Source: Gemmataceae bacterium
Lineage (GTDB): Bacteria > Planctomycetota > Planctomycetia > Gemmatales > Gemmataceae
Direction: 5' to 3'
DNA length: 64,000 bases
Assembly: GCA_901538445.1 (NCBI GenBank)
Contig: LR594584.1
Location: 2,469,738-2,533,737, forward strand
How positions within the stretch are numbered: position 1 is the stretch's first letter; each line of letters opens with the position of its first letter. Of the stretch, positions 37,005 through 54,395 are shown piece after piece. The position numbers and the translations under genes were made by a program. The notes beneath the pieces were generated by a model that saw nothing but the letters and a program-made list of their open reading frames with translations, did not search any database and was not told the origin of the DNA.

Positions 37005-38735
37005 TCACGCGCGTTCTGCGGCCGGGAACCGCATGCGGAACGTGGTCCCCTGGTGCGGGGCCGAGTCGATCTCCAGCTTGGCCCCGTGGTGCTCGAGCAC
37101 CACCGCGACGAACGACAGCCCGAGCCCCATGCCGGCGCTGTACCCCTCGTAGAGCGCGTTGTCGCGCTTCGTCGTGAAGTGCGTCTTCAGGCAGTTCTCG
37201 CGGACCTCCGGCGTCATCCCGATCCCGTTGTCGCGGACCTCCAGCACCACCTCGGCCCCGTCGCGCCGGACCGCGAGCGCCACCTCGCCCTTCCACGCCG
37301 CGGCGTCGAGGAGCCGGTGCCGCCGCCGGGCCGGGTCCGGCTCGCGCTTGGCCTCGTCGCGGAGGAAGTTTCGCATCTCGAACGTCGCGTCGCGGGCGTT
37401 GAACACGAGGTTCTCGATCGCCTGCTGGAGGTGCGACAGGTCGCCGGTCACCCACTCCGGGCCGGCCGGGACCGCGGCGGAGATGGCGATCTTCCACTTG
37501 TCGCGGCCCATCTCGGCCCAGGTGCCCTGCGACTCGCGGACCAGGGCCGCCAAGTCAACCCGGGTCACGGCCTCGGCCTTCGCCGGGTCGCGCCGCACCG
37601 TGTGGAGGATCTGCTGGAGCCGCTCGGTGACGGTGCCGAGCGTGTTCTTGACCTCCTGCAACATGCCCTGCTGCTCGCGGGTGGTGCCGGTCGCGTCGAT
37701 GCACCGGCTCAGCAGGTCGTTCGGGCGGACGAGCAGGTTCTTGATGTTGTGCGCGTAGCTCCCGGCCATGATGCCGATGCTCGCGTAGAGCTGCGACTTG
37801 AGTTCGAGCGCGGCCCGCTCGGCCTCCGCGGCGCGGCTCTCGAGCCGGGCCGTGTCGAGCTGCTGCTCCAGCACCTTACGGGTGAGTTCCTCGGTCGCGT
37901 GCTCGGCCGCCTGCTGCCGCACCTGTGCCTCGAGCAGCTCCTGCTCGGCGAGCTGGTGGGCGACCTGGGCCTGGAGCAGCTCCCGCGCCCGCAGCTCGTG
38001 CGCGTGCGCGTTCAGGAACCGGGTCACCTCGCGTGCGCGCTCGCGGCGGAGGTAGCGGAGCACGAGCCAGCCGACGAACACCGTCGTCGGCAGCAGCACC
38101 GACGCGGTCACCGTCTGCCAGAACCGGAAGTCGTCCTGCTGCTTCTGCATCTGGTGGTAGGTGTGGAGCCGGTACTCCAGGCGGATCGCGGCCGCGACCC
38201 CGGGGCGGCTGAGCGGCGGCTCGAGGGTCAGGGTGTGGAGCTGCGCGCGGGCGTGCCCCCCGGGCTTGGGCTTGGGCGACTCCCACCGGATCGGCGACGT
38301 GTCGCGGCCCGGCGGAGCGGGCACCCCCGTGAAGTCCACCTCCAGCGTGTAGATCTCCGGGAACAGCGGGAGCTGGGCCGAGTACACGCGGGGCGGCTCG
38401 GTCATCGCCCGGACCTGCTCGGCGATCTCGGCCCGCTTGTTCTTCAGCCGGTTCGCGTGGTCCGGCCCCGGGGCGTCGTCGAGCAGCAGGTCCACGTGCT
38501 CGCGGGTCAGTTCCGCGAGCGTCTTGCGGAAGATGCGGGTGTTGTCGATCCACTCCCGCATGTCGGCCCGGTCCGACTCCTCGCTCCACCACGCACGCGC
38601 GTAGAGGAGCCACGCGAGCAGCGCCGCCATCACGGTCCACAGGACAATGAGGGGGAGCAGCCGGAGGAAGTACGGCCAGAAGGGCAGGGGCGGCGCGACG
38701 GGCGTCTCGCGTGGGGCGGGGTCGTCGGGGGTCAT
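37005..38735 (-). CDS. Membrane histidine kinase
   Basis: A 576-residue sensor kinase. Helices at about 19-50 and 210-236 flank a periplasmic domain of about 160 residues that lacks a recognised PAS or CACHE signature. A long coiled coil (about 240-320) leads to the phosphoacceptor H329 in AGSYAHNIKNLL. The region then has the N box (AIENLVFNARDA), G1 (EVRDNGIGM) and G2 (GMGLGLSFV), all intact, so it is expected to bind ATP. The histidine context HNIKNL departs from the usual HELRTP. The ATG overlaps the stop of the upstream gene as ATGA, and no response regulator lies nearby. It likely works with the upstream binding protein. Confidence 0.9.
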   Translation of the reverse strand: MTPDDPAPRETPVAPPLPFWPYFLRLLPLIVLWTVMAALLAWLLYARAWWSEESDRADMREWIDNTRIFRKTLAELTREHVDLLLDDAPGPDHANRLKNKRAEIAEQVRAMTEPPRVYSAQLPLFPEIYTLEVDFTGVPAPPGRDTSPIRWESPKPKPGGHARAQLHTLTLEPPLSRPGVAAAIRLEYRLHTYHQMQKQQDDFRFWQTVTASVLLPTTVFVGWLVLRYLRRERAREVTRFLNAHAHELRARELLQAQVAHQLAEQELLEAQVRQQAAEHATEELTRKVLEQQLDTARLESRAAEAERAALELKSQLYASIGIMAGSYAHNIKNLLVRPNDLLSRCIDATGTTREQQGMLQEVKNTLGTVTERLQQILHTVRRDPAKAEAVTRVDLAALVRESQGTWAEMGRDKWKIAISAAVPAGPEWVTGDLSHLQQAIENLVFNARDATFEMRNFLRDEAKREPDPARRRHRLLDAAAWKGEVALAVRRDGAEVVLEVRDNGIGMTPEVRENCLKTHFTTKRDNALYEGYSAGMGLGLSFVAVVLEHHGAKLEIDSAPHQGTTFRMRFPAAERA

Positions 38736-40354
38736 TCCTGTGGCCCCCCCTCGGGGCGGGACAGCGGGCGGGAGTGGACGCGCACCCACTCCGATCGGTC
38801 GGGCCGCCGGGTGTACACCTCGAGTACCCCGTCCGGTTGCTTCCCGCGTGCGGACTCGCCGGCGAACGTCGGCCGCAGCACGACGACGTGCTCGCCGGTG
38901 CCGCTGAGCCGGTCCCCCGACCGGTCGAAGAACTCCGGCCGCAGCGCCCGGAGCCGCTCGCTGAGGCGGTCCGGCGAGAGCGTCAGTTCGCCCTCGCCGT
39001 CGGGAAACGTGGCGGCCGAGACCACCCGCGTGAGCCGCGTGTAGAGGCGGATGTCCTCGGTACTCGACCGCACGGCCCCGGGCCGCGGGGCCGTGAGTTC
39101 GTACCCCGGGGGAGGTGCCGCGGGCGCGCCCGGCGCGTCCCACCCGAACGGGTCGGCGTGGGTGAACAGCACGAGCGGAATCGAGATCGACCGCGTCGGC
39201 CACGCGAACTCGCGGTCGCGGAAGAACACGTTCACCCCCATCCCGTCGCCGGTGACCGCGACGAGTTGCCGGCCGACCCGGGGGTCGCCCTGGACAAGCG
39301 CGCGGAGCGTGCGGCGGGCCGGGGCCGACACCGTCGGGATCACCAGGACCGAGCGGAACCCAGGGGGCGGCAGGTTCGCGAGGATGTGCTCGGCGACCTG
39401 GGCCTCGGCCGGGTTCGGGCGGTTGAGCCGGCCGGTGCTGAACGGCACCGAGTGCGTCGTGACCGCGAGCCGCGGCAGGTCGCACGCGCCGTCGGCGCAG
39501 TGCTGGAGCGCCTCGCGGAACTTGAAGCACAGGTCCGTCGAGTACGGGTCGTCGCGCCACTCGATCGCGTGGGCCGGGAGCGGTTCGTCGGGCGGGAGCG
39601 CGTCGAACGCCAGCGCGGGGAGCGTCGGCCACAGCAGGTCGGCCGCGGCCCCGAGCGCCCGCAGCCCCGGGAGCGCGATCGCCCCGGGCCGGAGGGTCGG
39701 GTCCGACATCACGAAGTCGGTCACGGACGCGGCCATCTGCCGGTTCGTGAAGCAGAACCGGAACGAGCGGTCGTAGATCGAGATCAGGTTCGGACTGCTG
39801 ACCCCGCGGGCCGCGTCGTCCTCGTCGGGGTCCACTCGGTCCGCGGTGGCGGTCGCGAGGAACAGCAGCGGGCGCTCGCCGCGCCACTTCGCGCTCCGCA
39901 TCGCGTCGGCCAGCACCCGGGCCCGGTCGCTCGACCACCCGCCCAGGACCGCGAGCGGCGGCGGGTCCGCGGCGGCCAGCGCCTTGACCCAGTGCTCCTG
40001 CGTGCTGGTGTTGGTGAGCTTGTACCACCGGAACCGCACGGCCCCGGCGAACCCCTTGCGGCGGAGGACCACCTCGGGGACCGACGTGGTCTTGTCGGGG
40101 AACGCACGCGAGTCGTCCACCTCCAGGCCGTCCGGGCCGCCGTCGCCGGCCATTTCGGCCCGCTTCACGCCCCAGACGAAGTTCTCCCAGGCGTCGAACG
40201 CGGTCGGGTTGTGGAGCCAGGCGATCTCGCGGTCCCCGGCCGGGACCGGCCGCGGCCGGCCCGCGGCCCGCGGCGCGAGGAGCCCCGGGAGGTACGCGAC
40301 CACCAGGCCGCCCGCGGCAGCGACGGTCAGGACCCAGACCCACCACTTCCGCAT
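38732..40354 (-). CDS. Membrane-anchored periplasmic-binding-like protein
   Basis: A 540-residue protein with one N-terminal TM or signal helix (WWVWVLTVAAAGGLVVAYLPG) and a large exported region. The pattern LAVLGGWSSDRARVLADAM followed by RPLLFLATATADRV, then FRFCFTNRQMAASVTDFV, resembles type 1 periplasmic binding proteins of the Leu/Ile/Val group. Similar RSVLVIPTVSAPARRTLRALV occurs further on. No cysteine lipobox is evident. The ATG has GGAGGG just upstream. It ends in a 4-bp overlap with the histidine-kinase gene, so both are made from one message and may form a sensor pair. The family assignment is inference. Confidence 0.65.
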   Translation of the reverse strand: MRKWWVWVLTVAAAGGLVVAYLPGLLAPRAAGRPRPVPAGDREIAWLHNPTAFDAWENFVWGVKRAEMAGDGGPDGLEVDDSRAFPDKTTSVPEVVLRRKGFAGAVRFRWYKLTNTSTQEHWVKALAAADPPPLAVLGGWSSDRARVLADAMRSAKWRGERPLLFLATATADRVDPDEDDAARGVSSPNLISIYDRSFRFCFTNRQMAASVTDFVMSDPTLRPGAIALPGLRALGAAADLLWPTLPALAFDALPPDEPLPAHAIEWRDDPYSTDLCFKFREALQHCADGACDLPRLAVTTHSVPFSTGRLNRPNPAEAQVAEHILANLPPPGFRSVLVIPTVSAPARRTLRALVQGDPRVGRQLVAVTGDGMGVNVFFRDREFAWPTRSISIPLVLFTHADPFGWDAPGAPAAPPPGYELTAPRPGAVRSSTEDIRLYTRLTRVVSAATFPDGEGELTLSPDRLSERLRALRPEFFDRSGDRLSGTGEHVVVLRPTFAGESARGKQPDGVLEVYTRRPDRSEWVRVHSRPLSRPEGGPQE

Positions 40355-42267
<1,913 letters not shown>

Positions 42268-42290
42268 GTGCGTGACGCCCGGGGTGCCCC

Positions 42291-42881
42291 ATGCCGACGT
42301 TCCTCAGCGACCCGCCGCAGACCGCGTACCTGCTCCTGTTCGCGGCGGCGCTCGTGTCCGGGGCGGTGTGGTTCAACCGCCGCGACAACCGGCGGGCGCT
42401 CGTCGTGTTCGGGTGCGTCGCGGGCGTTCTCGCGGTGCTGTTCGTTCTCGACAAGCTCTTCGAGAGCCCCCGCGAGGAGTCGGTCCGTGCCGTGCAGGCG
42501 ATGGTGCGGGCCGCGGACACCCGCGACGTGAGCGCCTTCGTTGCCAACCTCGCCGACACGCTGGAGTACACGGGCGAGAGCGCGCCCGTGACGGTGACCC
42601 GCGAGCAGGTCCGCAACGGCGGGTTCTGGAACGTGCTTCGGCAGCACAACGTCCACGTCGCCGCGTGGGACTTCTCACGCGACGACGTCCGCGAGACCGA
42701 CGCCAACACGATCGAAATCGGGTTCCTGGCGAAGGGCGAAGCGAACGGCCAGCAGGCCCCGCTGTACTTCCGGGCGACCTTCGCCCGCCAGCCCGATGGG
42801 CTCATGAAGCTCACCAGGCTCGCGACCTTCGACCCCATGAAGCGGACCAACGAGCGCAAGTCGATCCCGTTCTTCCCGTGA
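42291..42881 (+). CDS. Hypothetical membrane protein with NTF2-like domain
   Basis: A 196-residue protein with two TM helices at about residues 11-29 and 36-56. A soluble C-terminal part contains SVRAVQAMVRAADTRDVSAFVANLADT and VTREQVRNGGFWN, resembling NTF2-like (SnoaL) fold proteins. The family is not certain. It starts 24 bp behind enolase and ends 20 bp before fhcC, so the three may be one transcription unit. Function unknown. Confidence 0.6.
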   Translation: MPTFLSDPPQTAYLLLFAAALVSGAVWFNRRDNRRALVVFGCVAGVLAVLFVLDKLFESPREESVRAVQAMVRAADTRDVSAFVANLADTLEYTGESAPVTVTREQVRNGGFWNVLRQHNVHVAAWDFSRDDVRETDANTIEIGFLAKGEANGQQAPLYFRATFARQPDGLMKLTRLATFDPMKRTNERKSIPFFP

Positions 42882-42900
42882 TCCGGGCAGCGATCCCAGC

Positions 42901-43704
42901 ATGTTCAAACTCACCCTTCGCACGCCGTCGGCGGTCCCGCTGGAACTCGACGGCGTCACGCCCGAGCGCGTCGCGCGCCAGTCGGCGCTGGAAGTCGCGA
43001 AGTTGCCGGTGCAACACGGCAACCGGACCGAACCGCTCGGCGAGTTCTTCACCGTCGGCCCCCGCACCCACCCGAAGGCCGACCTCCAGTTCGCCGGCGA
43101 CACGCGCACGGTGAAGGGCATCGGGGCCGGTATGACCGGCGGGTTCGTGTACGTCGAGAACAGCGTCGGAATGCACGCGGGGGCTCGGATGACCGGCGGC
43201 ACGCTCGTGATCGACGGCGGGGCCGCCGACTGGCTCGGGGCCGAGATGCGGGGCGGGGCGATCGAGGTCCGCGGGAACGCCGGGAACCAGGTCGGGGCCG
43301 CGTACCGCGGGTCGCGCCGCGGGATGTGCGGTGGGTCGATCCTGCTCCGCAGTTCCGCGGGCGACGAACTCGGGCTCTTGATGCGCCGCGGGGTGATCGT
43401 CGTGCAGCGCGACTGCGGCGAGTTCGCGGGCGCGTCGATGATCGCCGGCACGATCGCGGTGTTCGGCGGCACCGGCCCACGGCTCGGGGCGGGGATGAAG
43501 CGCGGCACGATCCTCGCGGCGCGCGAGCCGGCCCTGCCGGCGTCGTTCCGGCTCGCGTGCGAGTACCGCCCGAGCGTGCTGCACCTCCTCAACGGCGAGA
43601 TCGGTCGCCTCGGTTCGGCCCTCCGCTTCCCGACGCACGCGGCCCGCTGCTTCCGGGGCGACCTGCTCACCGGCGGCCGCGGCGAAGTGCTCGTTCCGGC
43701 CTGA
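42901..43704 (+). CDS. fhcC: Formylmethanofuran dehydrogenase subunit C
   Basis: A 267-residue beta-helix protein of the FwdC/FhcC family (FMDH subunit C, formyltransferase/hydrolase complex C in methylotrophs). The glycine-rich turns repeat through the chain: GIGAGMTGGFVYVENSVGMHAGARMTGG-like blocks, then GNAGNQVGAAYRGSRRGMCGG and GEFAGASMIAGTIAVFGG. In bacteria the complex handles formyl-tetrahydromethanopterin. Homologous C1-transfer genes occur in planctomycetes. The catalytic A and B subunits and other tetrahydromethanopterin genes are not in this window. The operonic position behind a membrane protein is unusual, so the gene may act with partners encoded elsewhere. Confidence 0.88.
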   Translation: MFKLTLRTPSAVPLELDGVTPERVARQSALEVAKLPVQHGNRTEPLGEFFTVGPRTHPKADLQFAGDTRTVKGIGAGMTGGFVYVENSVGMHAGARMTGGTLVIDGGAADWLGAEMRGGAIEVRGNAGNQVGAAYRGSRRGMCGGSILLRSSAGDELGLLMRRGVIVVQRDCGEFAGASMIAGTIAVFGGTGPRLGAGMKRGTILAAREPALPASFRLACEYRPSVLHLLNGEIGRLGSALRFPTHAARCFRGDLLTGGRGEVLVPA

Positions 43705-43842
43705 GCGGCTCCACGCGTCTGCGACAAACGCTTCGGAATCACCGGTGTTGGTAACGGGTGTACGGGTCCGCGCCACGGGCGCTTGATCGCGCCCCCGGGA
43801 CCGGGAACAATGGACGTGTCGCTCCCCACCGAGACGCACCAC

Positions 43843-46389
43843 ATGACGATCTCCACCCGCGTCCGAACGGCCGCCCTCGGCGCGCTCCTCGGCCTCGCCG
43901 CCGCCCTCGGTGCCCCGGCCGCCGACACGGTCATCATGAAGGACGGGTTCGTCGTCCAGGGGAACGTCCGCAAGGAAGTGACGTCGATCAACGACCCGGC
44001 GACGGGCAAGACGTTTCCGATCGCCAAGGACACCGGCCTCGACATGCTCGACGAGGGGCCGAAGGTGTGGATCTTCAGCACCCACGCCAAGCAACTCGGC
44101 GAGATCGGCAAGGACACCAAGCTCCGGCCCGAGTACAAGGCGTACACGGTCGCCGGCGGCCCGCGGAAGCGGAACGACCCGCTCCCGCCGGTGATGACGC
44201 CCCGCGACCGCGAGGCCGCCGAGTTCAACTCGAAGTGGCGGCGCACCATCACCGTCAACGTGCCCCTCGGGTTCGACAAGATCGAGCAGCAGATCACCTA
44301 CCTCGACCCGTACTTCTGCTACCTGTGGTCGCCGACGCACATCTGGCGGCTCGCGTACCGGACCTCGGAGATGGACCCGGTGATGATCCGCAAGCTCCTC
44401 TCCACGCACCCCGAACTGACCGAGGAGGCCGGCAAGCCCGAGCCCGAGAAGCAACTCGCGGTCGCCAAGTTCATGCTCGACGCGGGCTGGGTGCAGTACG
44501 CCCAGGACGACCTGGCGCGGATCAAAAAGACCTTCGCCGCCGGGCTCCCGAAGCCGGCGCAGGAGCTGTTCGACAAGCTCTCGAAGGACGTCGATGCGGC
44601 CACCGCGGGGCTGGTCGTCAGGGAGGCGGAACTCGCCCTCAACTCGGGCCGGTACCGGTACGCCGGCGACCTCCTCGGCGTGTTCCCCGAGAAGTCGGCC
44701 GACCCGCGGCAGGTGGACGACGCGACCCGGCTGATGGCGGACCTGAAGTCGGCGCGCGAGCGGTACGACACCGGCCGGAAGCTGCTGCGCAATTTGCTCG
44801 ACGCTGTCATGGGGAAGGGGCGCGCGGTCCCGTTCCTCGCGGCCGGCGGCGGGGCCGCCATCACGGCGTTCCCCGCGAAGGATCTGGACACGCAACTCGC
44901 GACGCTGGTCGCGGCCGGCGAGGACGTGTACGCCGAGCTGCACCCGGACTCGGCCGCCCGGATCGAGTTCTTCGTGAACCTCGCCGGTCAGGTCGAGCGC
45001 GAGACCAGGCAGGGCCGCGACCCGAGCAAGCGGCCCGACGAGCTGCTCGCCACCGCCGTCAGCGGGTGGGTGAAGGGGAAGAACGGCGCGACCCCCGACC
45101 CGGAGATCGCGCTGCGGCTGTGGGCCGCCCGCGAGACGGTGCTGAGCTTCCAGCGCGCCGAGTTGCTCAACGAACAGGCGGCGATCCTCGCGGGGTACAA
45201 GAAGGGGAAGCCGATCAAGATCGACGAGCTGGCCCAGGTGATCTCGCTGCTCCCGCCGGCCGCGCCCGAGAACCTGCTGTTCCGCACGGGCGAGCGGGTG
45301 GTGAACAAGGACGGCACCCCGACGAGCGTGTACAAGCGGAAGACCGGACCCACGGCGGTGGACGCGGCCGGCATCTCGTACTACGTCAAGCTCCCGCCCG
45401 AGTACCACCACGGCCGCGCGTACCCGGTGGTGATCGCGCTGACCGACACCCGCGCCGACCCGCGGCAACTGATGGCGTCGATCGCCGCGGAGGCGGACCG
45501 GCACGGGTACATCGTGGTCGCCCCCGAGTGGGGCGGCGGGCAGTTCGGCGGCCGCCAGGCGTGGGAGTGGAAGGGCGAGGACCACGAGTACGTCACCGCG
45601 GTGCTCCGCGACGCGGTCCGGCACTTCTGCGTGGACAACGACCGGGTGTTCCTCGTGGGCGCGGTCGAGGGCGCGAACATGGCGATGGACGTCGGCGCGT
45701 CGCACCCGGACCTGTTCGCCGGGGTGGTGGCGATCGGCCCGACCCCGAAGTGGCAGACCATGTTCGACGGGTACTGGCGGAACGCCCAGAAGCTCCCGTT
45801 CTACGTCGTCACCGGGGAGATGTCGGGCCAGTCGGTCCTGAACCTGCGGCGCATCTTCGAGCCGTGGACCCGGTACGGGTTCCCCGGGATGATGGCCGTG
45901 TACAAGGGCCGCGGCATCGAGTGGTTCTCGGCCGAGCCGCCCATCATGTTCGACTGGATGAACCGCAAGCAGCGGGTGAACGGCACCGCGGTGCTGAAGC
46001 TCGCGACCGAGGCCCGGTTCCGGTGGACGACGATGCGGGCGACCGACAACCGGTTCTACTGGCTCGGGGCCGAGAAGATCGCCGACCGCAACCTGATCGA
46101 CAACTACAAGGGCGGCACGATGGTCCCGGCGGACCTCGACGGCGACATCGGCGGCAACAACATCATCAACCTGCACTCCCGCGGCATCACGAAACTGTCG
46201 GTGTGGCTCGGGCAGGAGATGATCGACTGGACGAAGCCGGTCGGGGTGAACATCAACGGGTCGGCCGCCCGCGGGTGGCGGGCGAAGGTGCTGGAGCCCG
46301 ACATCGACGTGCTCCTGCGGGACTACCGCGACCGCGGCGACCGCCGGATGCTCTTTCTCCAGCGCTTGGAGTTCGACGCGATCCCGTGA
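43843..46389 (+). CDS. Exported multidomain protein with alpha/beta-hydrolase-like fold, catalytic Ser missing
   Basis: An 848-residue protein started at ATG 43843, giving a signal peptide (TRVRTAALGALLGLAAALGAP); ATG 43810 is a poor alternative. Residues about 25-480 are helical and contain no known motif. Residues about 500-760 follow the alpha/beta-hydrolase plan: SYYVKLPPEYHHGRAYPVVIAL, EADRHGYIVVAPEWGGG, then VFLVGAVEGANMAMDVG where an esterase would have GxSxG. Here V608 replaces the nucleophile serine (GAVEG), so the domain is probably not a classical esterase and may bind a ligand or partner. It lies 139 bp behind fhcC and ends before a large palindrome. Confidence 0.75.
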   Translation: MTISTRVRTAALGALLGLAAALGAPAADTVIMKDGFVVQGNVRKEVTSINDPATGKTFPIAKDTGLDMLDEGPKVWIFSTHAKQLGEIGKDTKLRPEYKAYTVAGGPRKRNDPLPPVMTPRDREAAEFNSKWRRTITVNVPLGFDKIEQQITYLDPYFCYLWSPTHIWRLAYRTSEMDPVMIRKLLSTHPELTEEAGKPEPEKQLAVAKFMLDAGWVQYAQDDLARIKKTFAAGLPKPAQELFDKLSKDVDAATAGLVVREAELALNSGRYRYAGDLLGVFPEKSADPRQVDDATRLMADLKSARERYDTGRKLLRNLLDAVMGKGRAVPFLAAGGGAAITAFPAKDLDTQLATLVAAGEDVYAELHPDSAARIEFFVNLAGQVERETRQGRDPSKRPDELLATAVSGWVKGKNGATPDPEIALRLWAARETVLSFQRAELLNEQAAILAGYKKGKPIKIDELAQVISLLPPAAPENLLFRTGERVVNKDGTPTSVYKRKTGPTAVDAAGISYYVKLPPEYHHGRAYPVVIALTDTRADPRQLMASIAAEADRHGYIVVAPEWGGGQFGGRQAWEWKGEDHEYVTAVLRDAVRHFCVDNDRVFLVGAVEGANMAMDVGASHPDLFAGVVAIGPTPKWQTMFDGYWRNAQKLPFYVVTGEMSGQSVLNLRRIFEPWTRYGFPGMMAVYKGRGIEWFSAEPPIMFDWMNRKQRVNGTAVLKLATEARFRWTTMRATDNRFYWLGAEKIADRNLIDNYKGGTMVPADLDGDIGGNNIINLHSRGITKLSVWLGQEMIDWTKPVGVNINGSAARGWRAKVLEPDIDVLLRDYRDRGDRRMLFLQRLEFDAIP

Positions 46390-46404
46390 CGCGAGGTGGC
46401 GTGT

Positions 46405-46462
46405 CGGTGGCACAGGCCTCTGGCCTGTGTCGGCGCACACAGGCCAGAGGCCTGTGCCGCCG
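46405..46462. repeat. Perfect palindrome of 22 bp per arm with self-palindromic arms
   Basis: Arms 46409-46430 and 46437-46458 are perfect complements around a 6-base loop, extended outward by a G-U pair and three further pairs. Each arm is itself a hairpin (CACAGGCC-TCT-GGCCTGTG), so alternative folds, including a cruciform, are possible. It sits between convergent genes, so it could stop transcription from both sides or be an inserted repeat. Confidence 0.85.
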
Positions 46463-46501
46463 AATCGAAAACCGCGCCGTGCTGGTCGTCGCCCGGTGTG
46501 G

Positions 46502-53482
<6,981 letters not shown>

Positions 53483-53530
53483 GAACCCCCGCTCCTCCTG
53501 AACCGGGCCGCCCGAAGGGTACAGATGATT

Positions 53531-53561
53531 AGTATAGGTGGTTTACGCCGCCCGGAGGCAA
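53531..53561 (-). promoter_or_regulatory. Candidate uvrA promoter
   Basis: On the minus strand TATACT lies 49 bp before the uvrA ATG, with TTGCCT upstream at 19-bp spacing (plus-strand 53556-53561). Spacing is longer than ideal. Confidence 0.4.
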
Positions 53562-53633
53562 CTCCTCGCGCCGGGCCGGGTGCGGTCGGAGCGGCGACGT
53601 GTGAGAGCGTTTTCACAATCTGAAAGCGGGCGC

Positions 53634-53663
53634 TTCCAACCCGAGCCCGCGTCGTGCTATAAC
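53634..53663 (+). promoter_or_regulatory. Candidate promoter for the ECF sigma gene
   Basis: TTCCAA at 53634-53639 and TATAAC at 53658-53663 are 18 bp apart. The -10 box lies about 97 bp before the GTG. ECF loci are often autoregulated by their own sigma; this site looks more sigma-70-like. Confidence 0.4.
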
Positions 53664-53759
53664 TCAGGGTCGAACACTTCGATCCCACCCCGGCGGCTAG
53701 TTTCCGGTCAGTTCCGGGAACTCCGCCCGCCCCGCGTGCGTCCAACCCGGTAGAGCGTT

Positions 53760-54338
53760 GTGAGCGACGACGATCGCCAGCTCATCGCGGAATGTCTGGG
53801 CGGCCAGCGGGATGCCTTTGGTGTGCTCGTATCCCGTTACCAGGCAAGGCTATATAACGCCGCGATCCGCTTGGTGGACAGCCCTGAAGACGCAGCCGAC
53901 GTCGTCCAAGATGCGTTCCTGAACGCATTTCAGTCGCTGCATAGCTTCAAAGGTGACGCGGAATTTTTCACCTGGCTGTACCGTATCGCGTTTAACACCG
54001 CGATCAGTTTGAAGAGGAAGCGGCGGGCGGCGATCAGCCTCGACGCGGCCGGACCGGACGGCGGAATCGACCCGGACGATCCGTCGGAGTACGTGAAGCC
54101 GGGGCTGGCGCTGGAGCGCAGCGAAGAGGAGCGGCAACTGCAAGAGGCGATGGTGCGGTTGTCGCACGAGCACCGGGAGGTGCTGGTCCTCAAGGACATC
54201 GAAGGGATGCGGTACGAGGAGATCGCGGAGATCCTCAAGGTGCCGATCGGGACGATCCGCAGCCGCCTGCACCGTGCCCGCCTGGAACTTCGCGAGTTGC
54301 TGCAACCGAATGAGGCCGACGACGAGGAGCACAGTTAA
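53760..54338 (+). CDS. ECF-type RNA polymerase sigma factor
   Basis: A 192-residue alternative sigma factor with a GTG start. Region 2 (about 30-85) reads DAADVVQDAFLNAFQSLHSFKGDAEFFTWLYRIAFNTAI, the core-binding and -10-recognition helices. Region 4 (about 130-180) is LVLKDIEGMRYEEIAEILKVPIGTIRSRLHRARLEL, with a complete helix-turn-helix. The linker is acidic with PDGGIDPDDPS. This matches RpoE-like ECF factors. The next gene, 57 bp downstream, encodes a protein with a putative anti-sigma cytosolic part and one TM helix, so envelope-signal regulation is likely. Confidence 0.93.
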   Translation: MSDDDRQLIAECLGGQRDAFGVLVSRYQARLYNAAIRLVDSPEDAADVVQDAFLNAFQSLHSFKGDAEFFTWLYRIAFNTAISLKRKRRAAISLDAAGPDGGIDPDDPSEYVKPGLALERSEEERQLQEAMVRLSHEHREVLVLKDIEGMRYEEIAEILKVPIGTIRSRLHRARLELRELLQPNEADDEEHS

Positions 54339-54395
54339 CTCTCACCCGACCGGGCGTCTTCAAGTCGCCGGGCCGCGTGCGGGAGCCAGAAGCCG

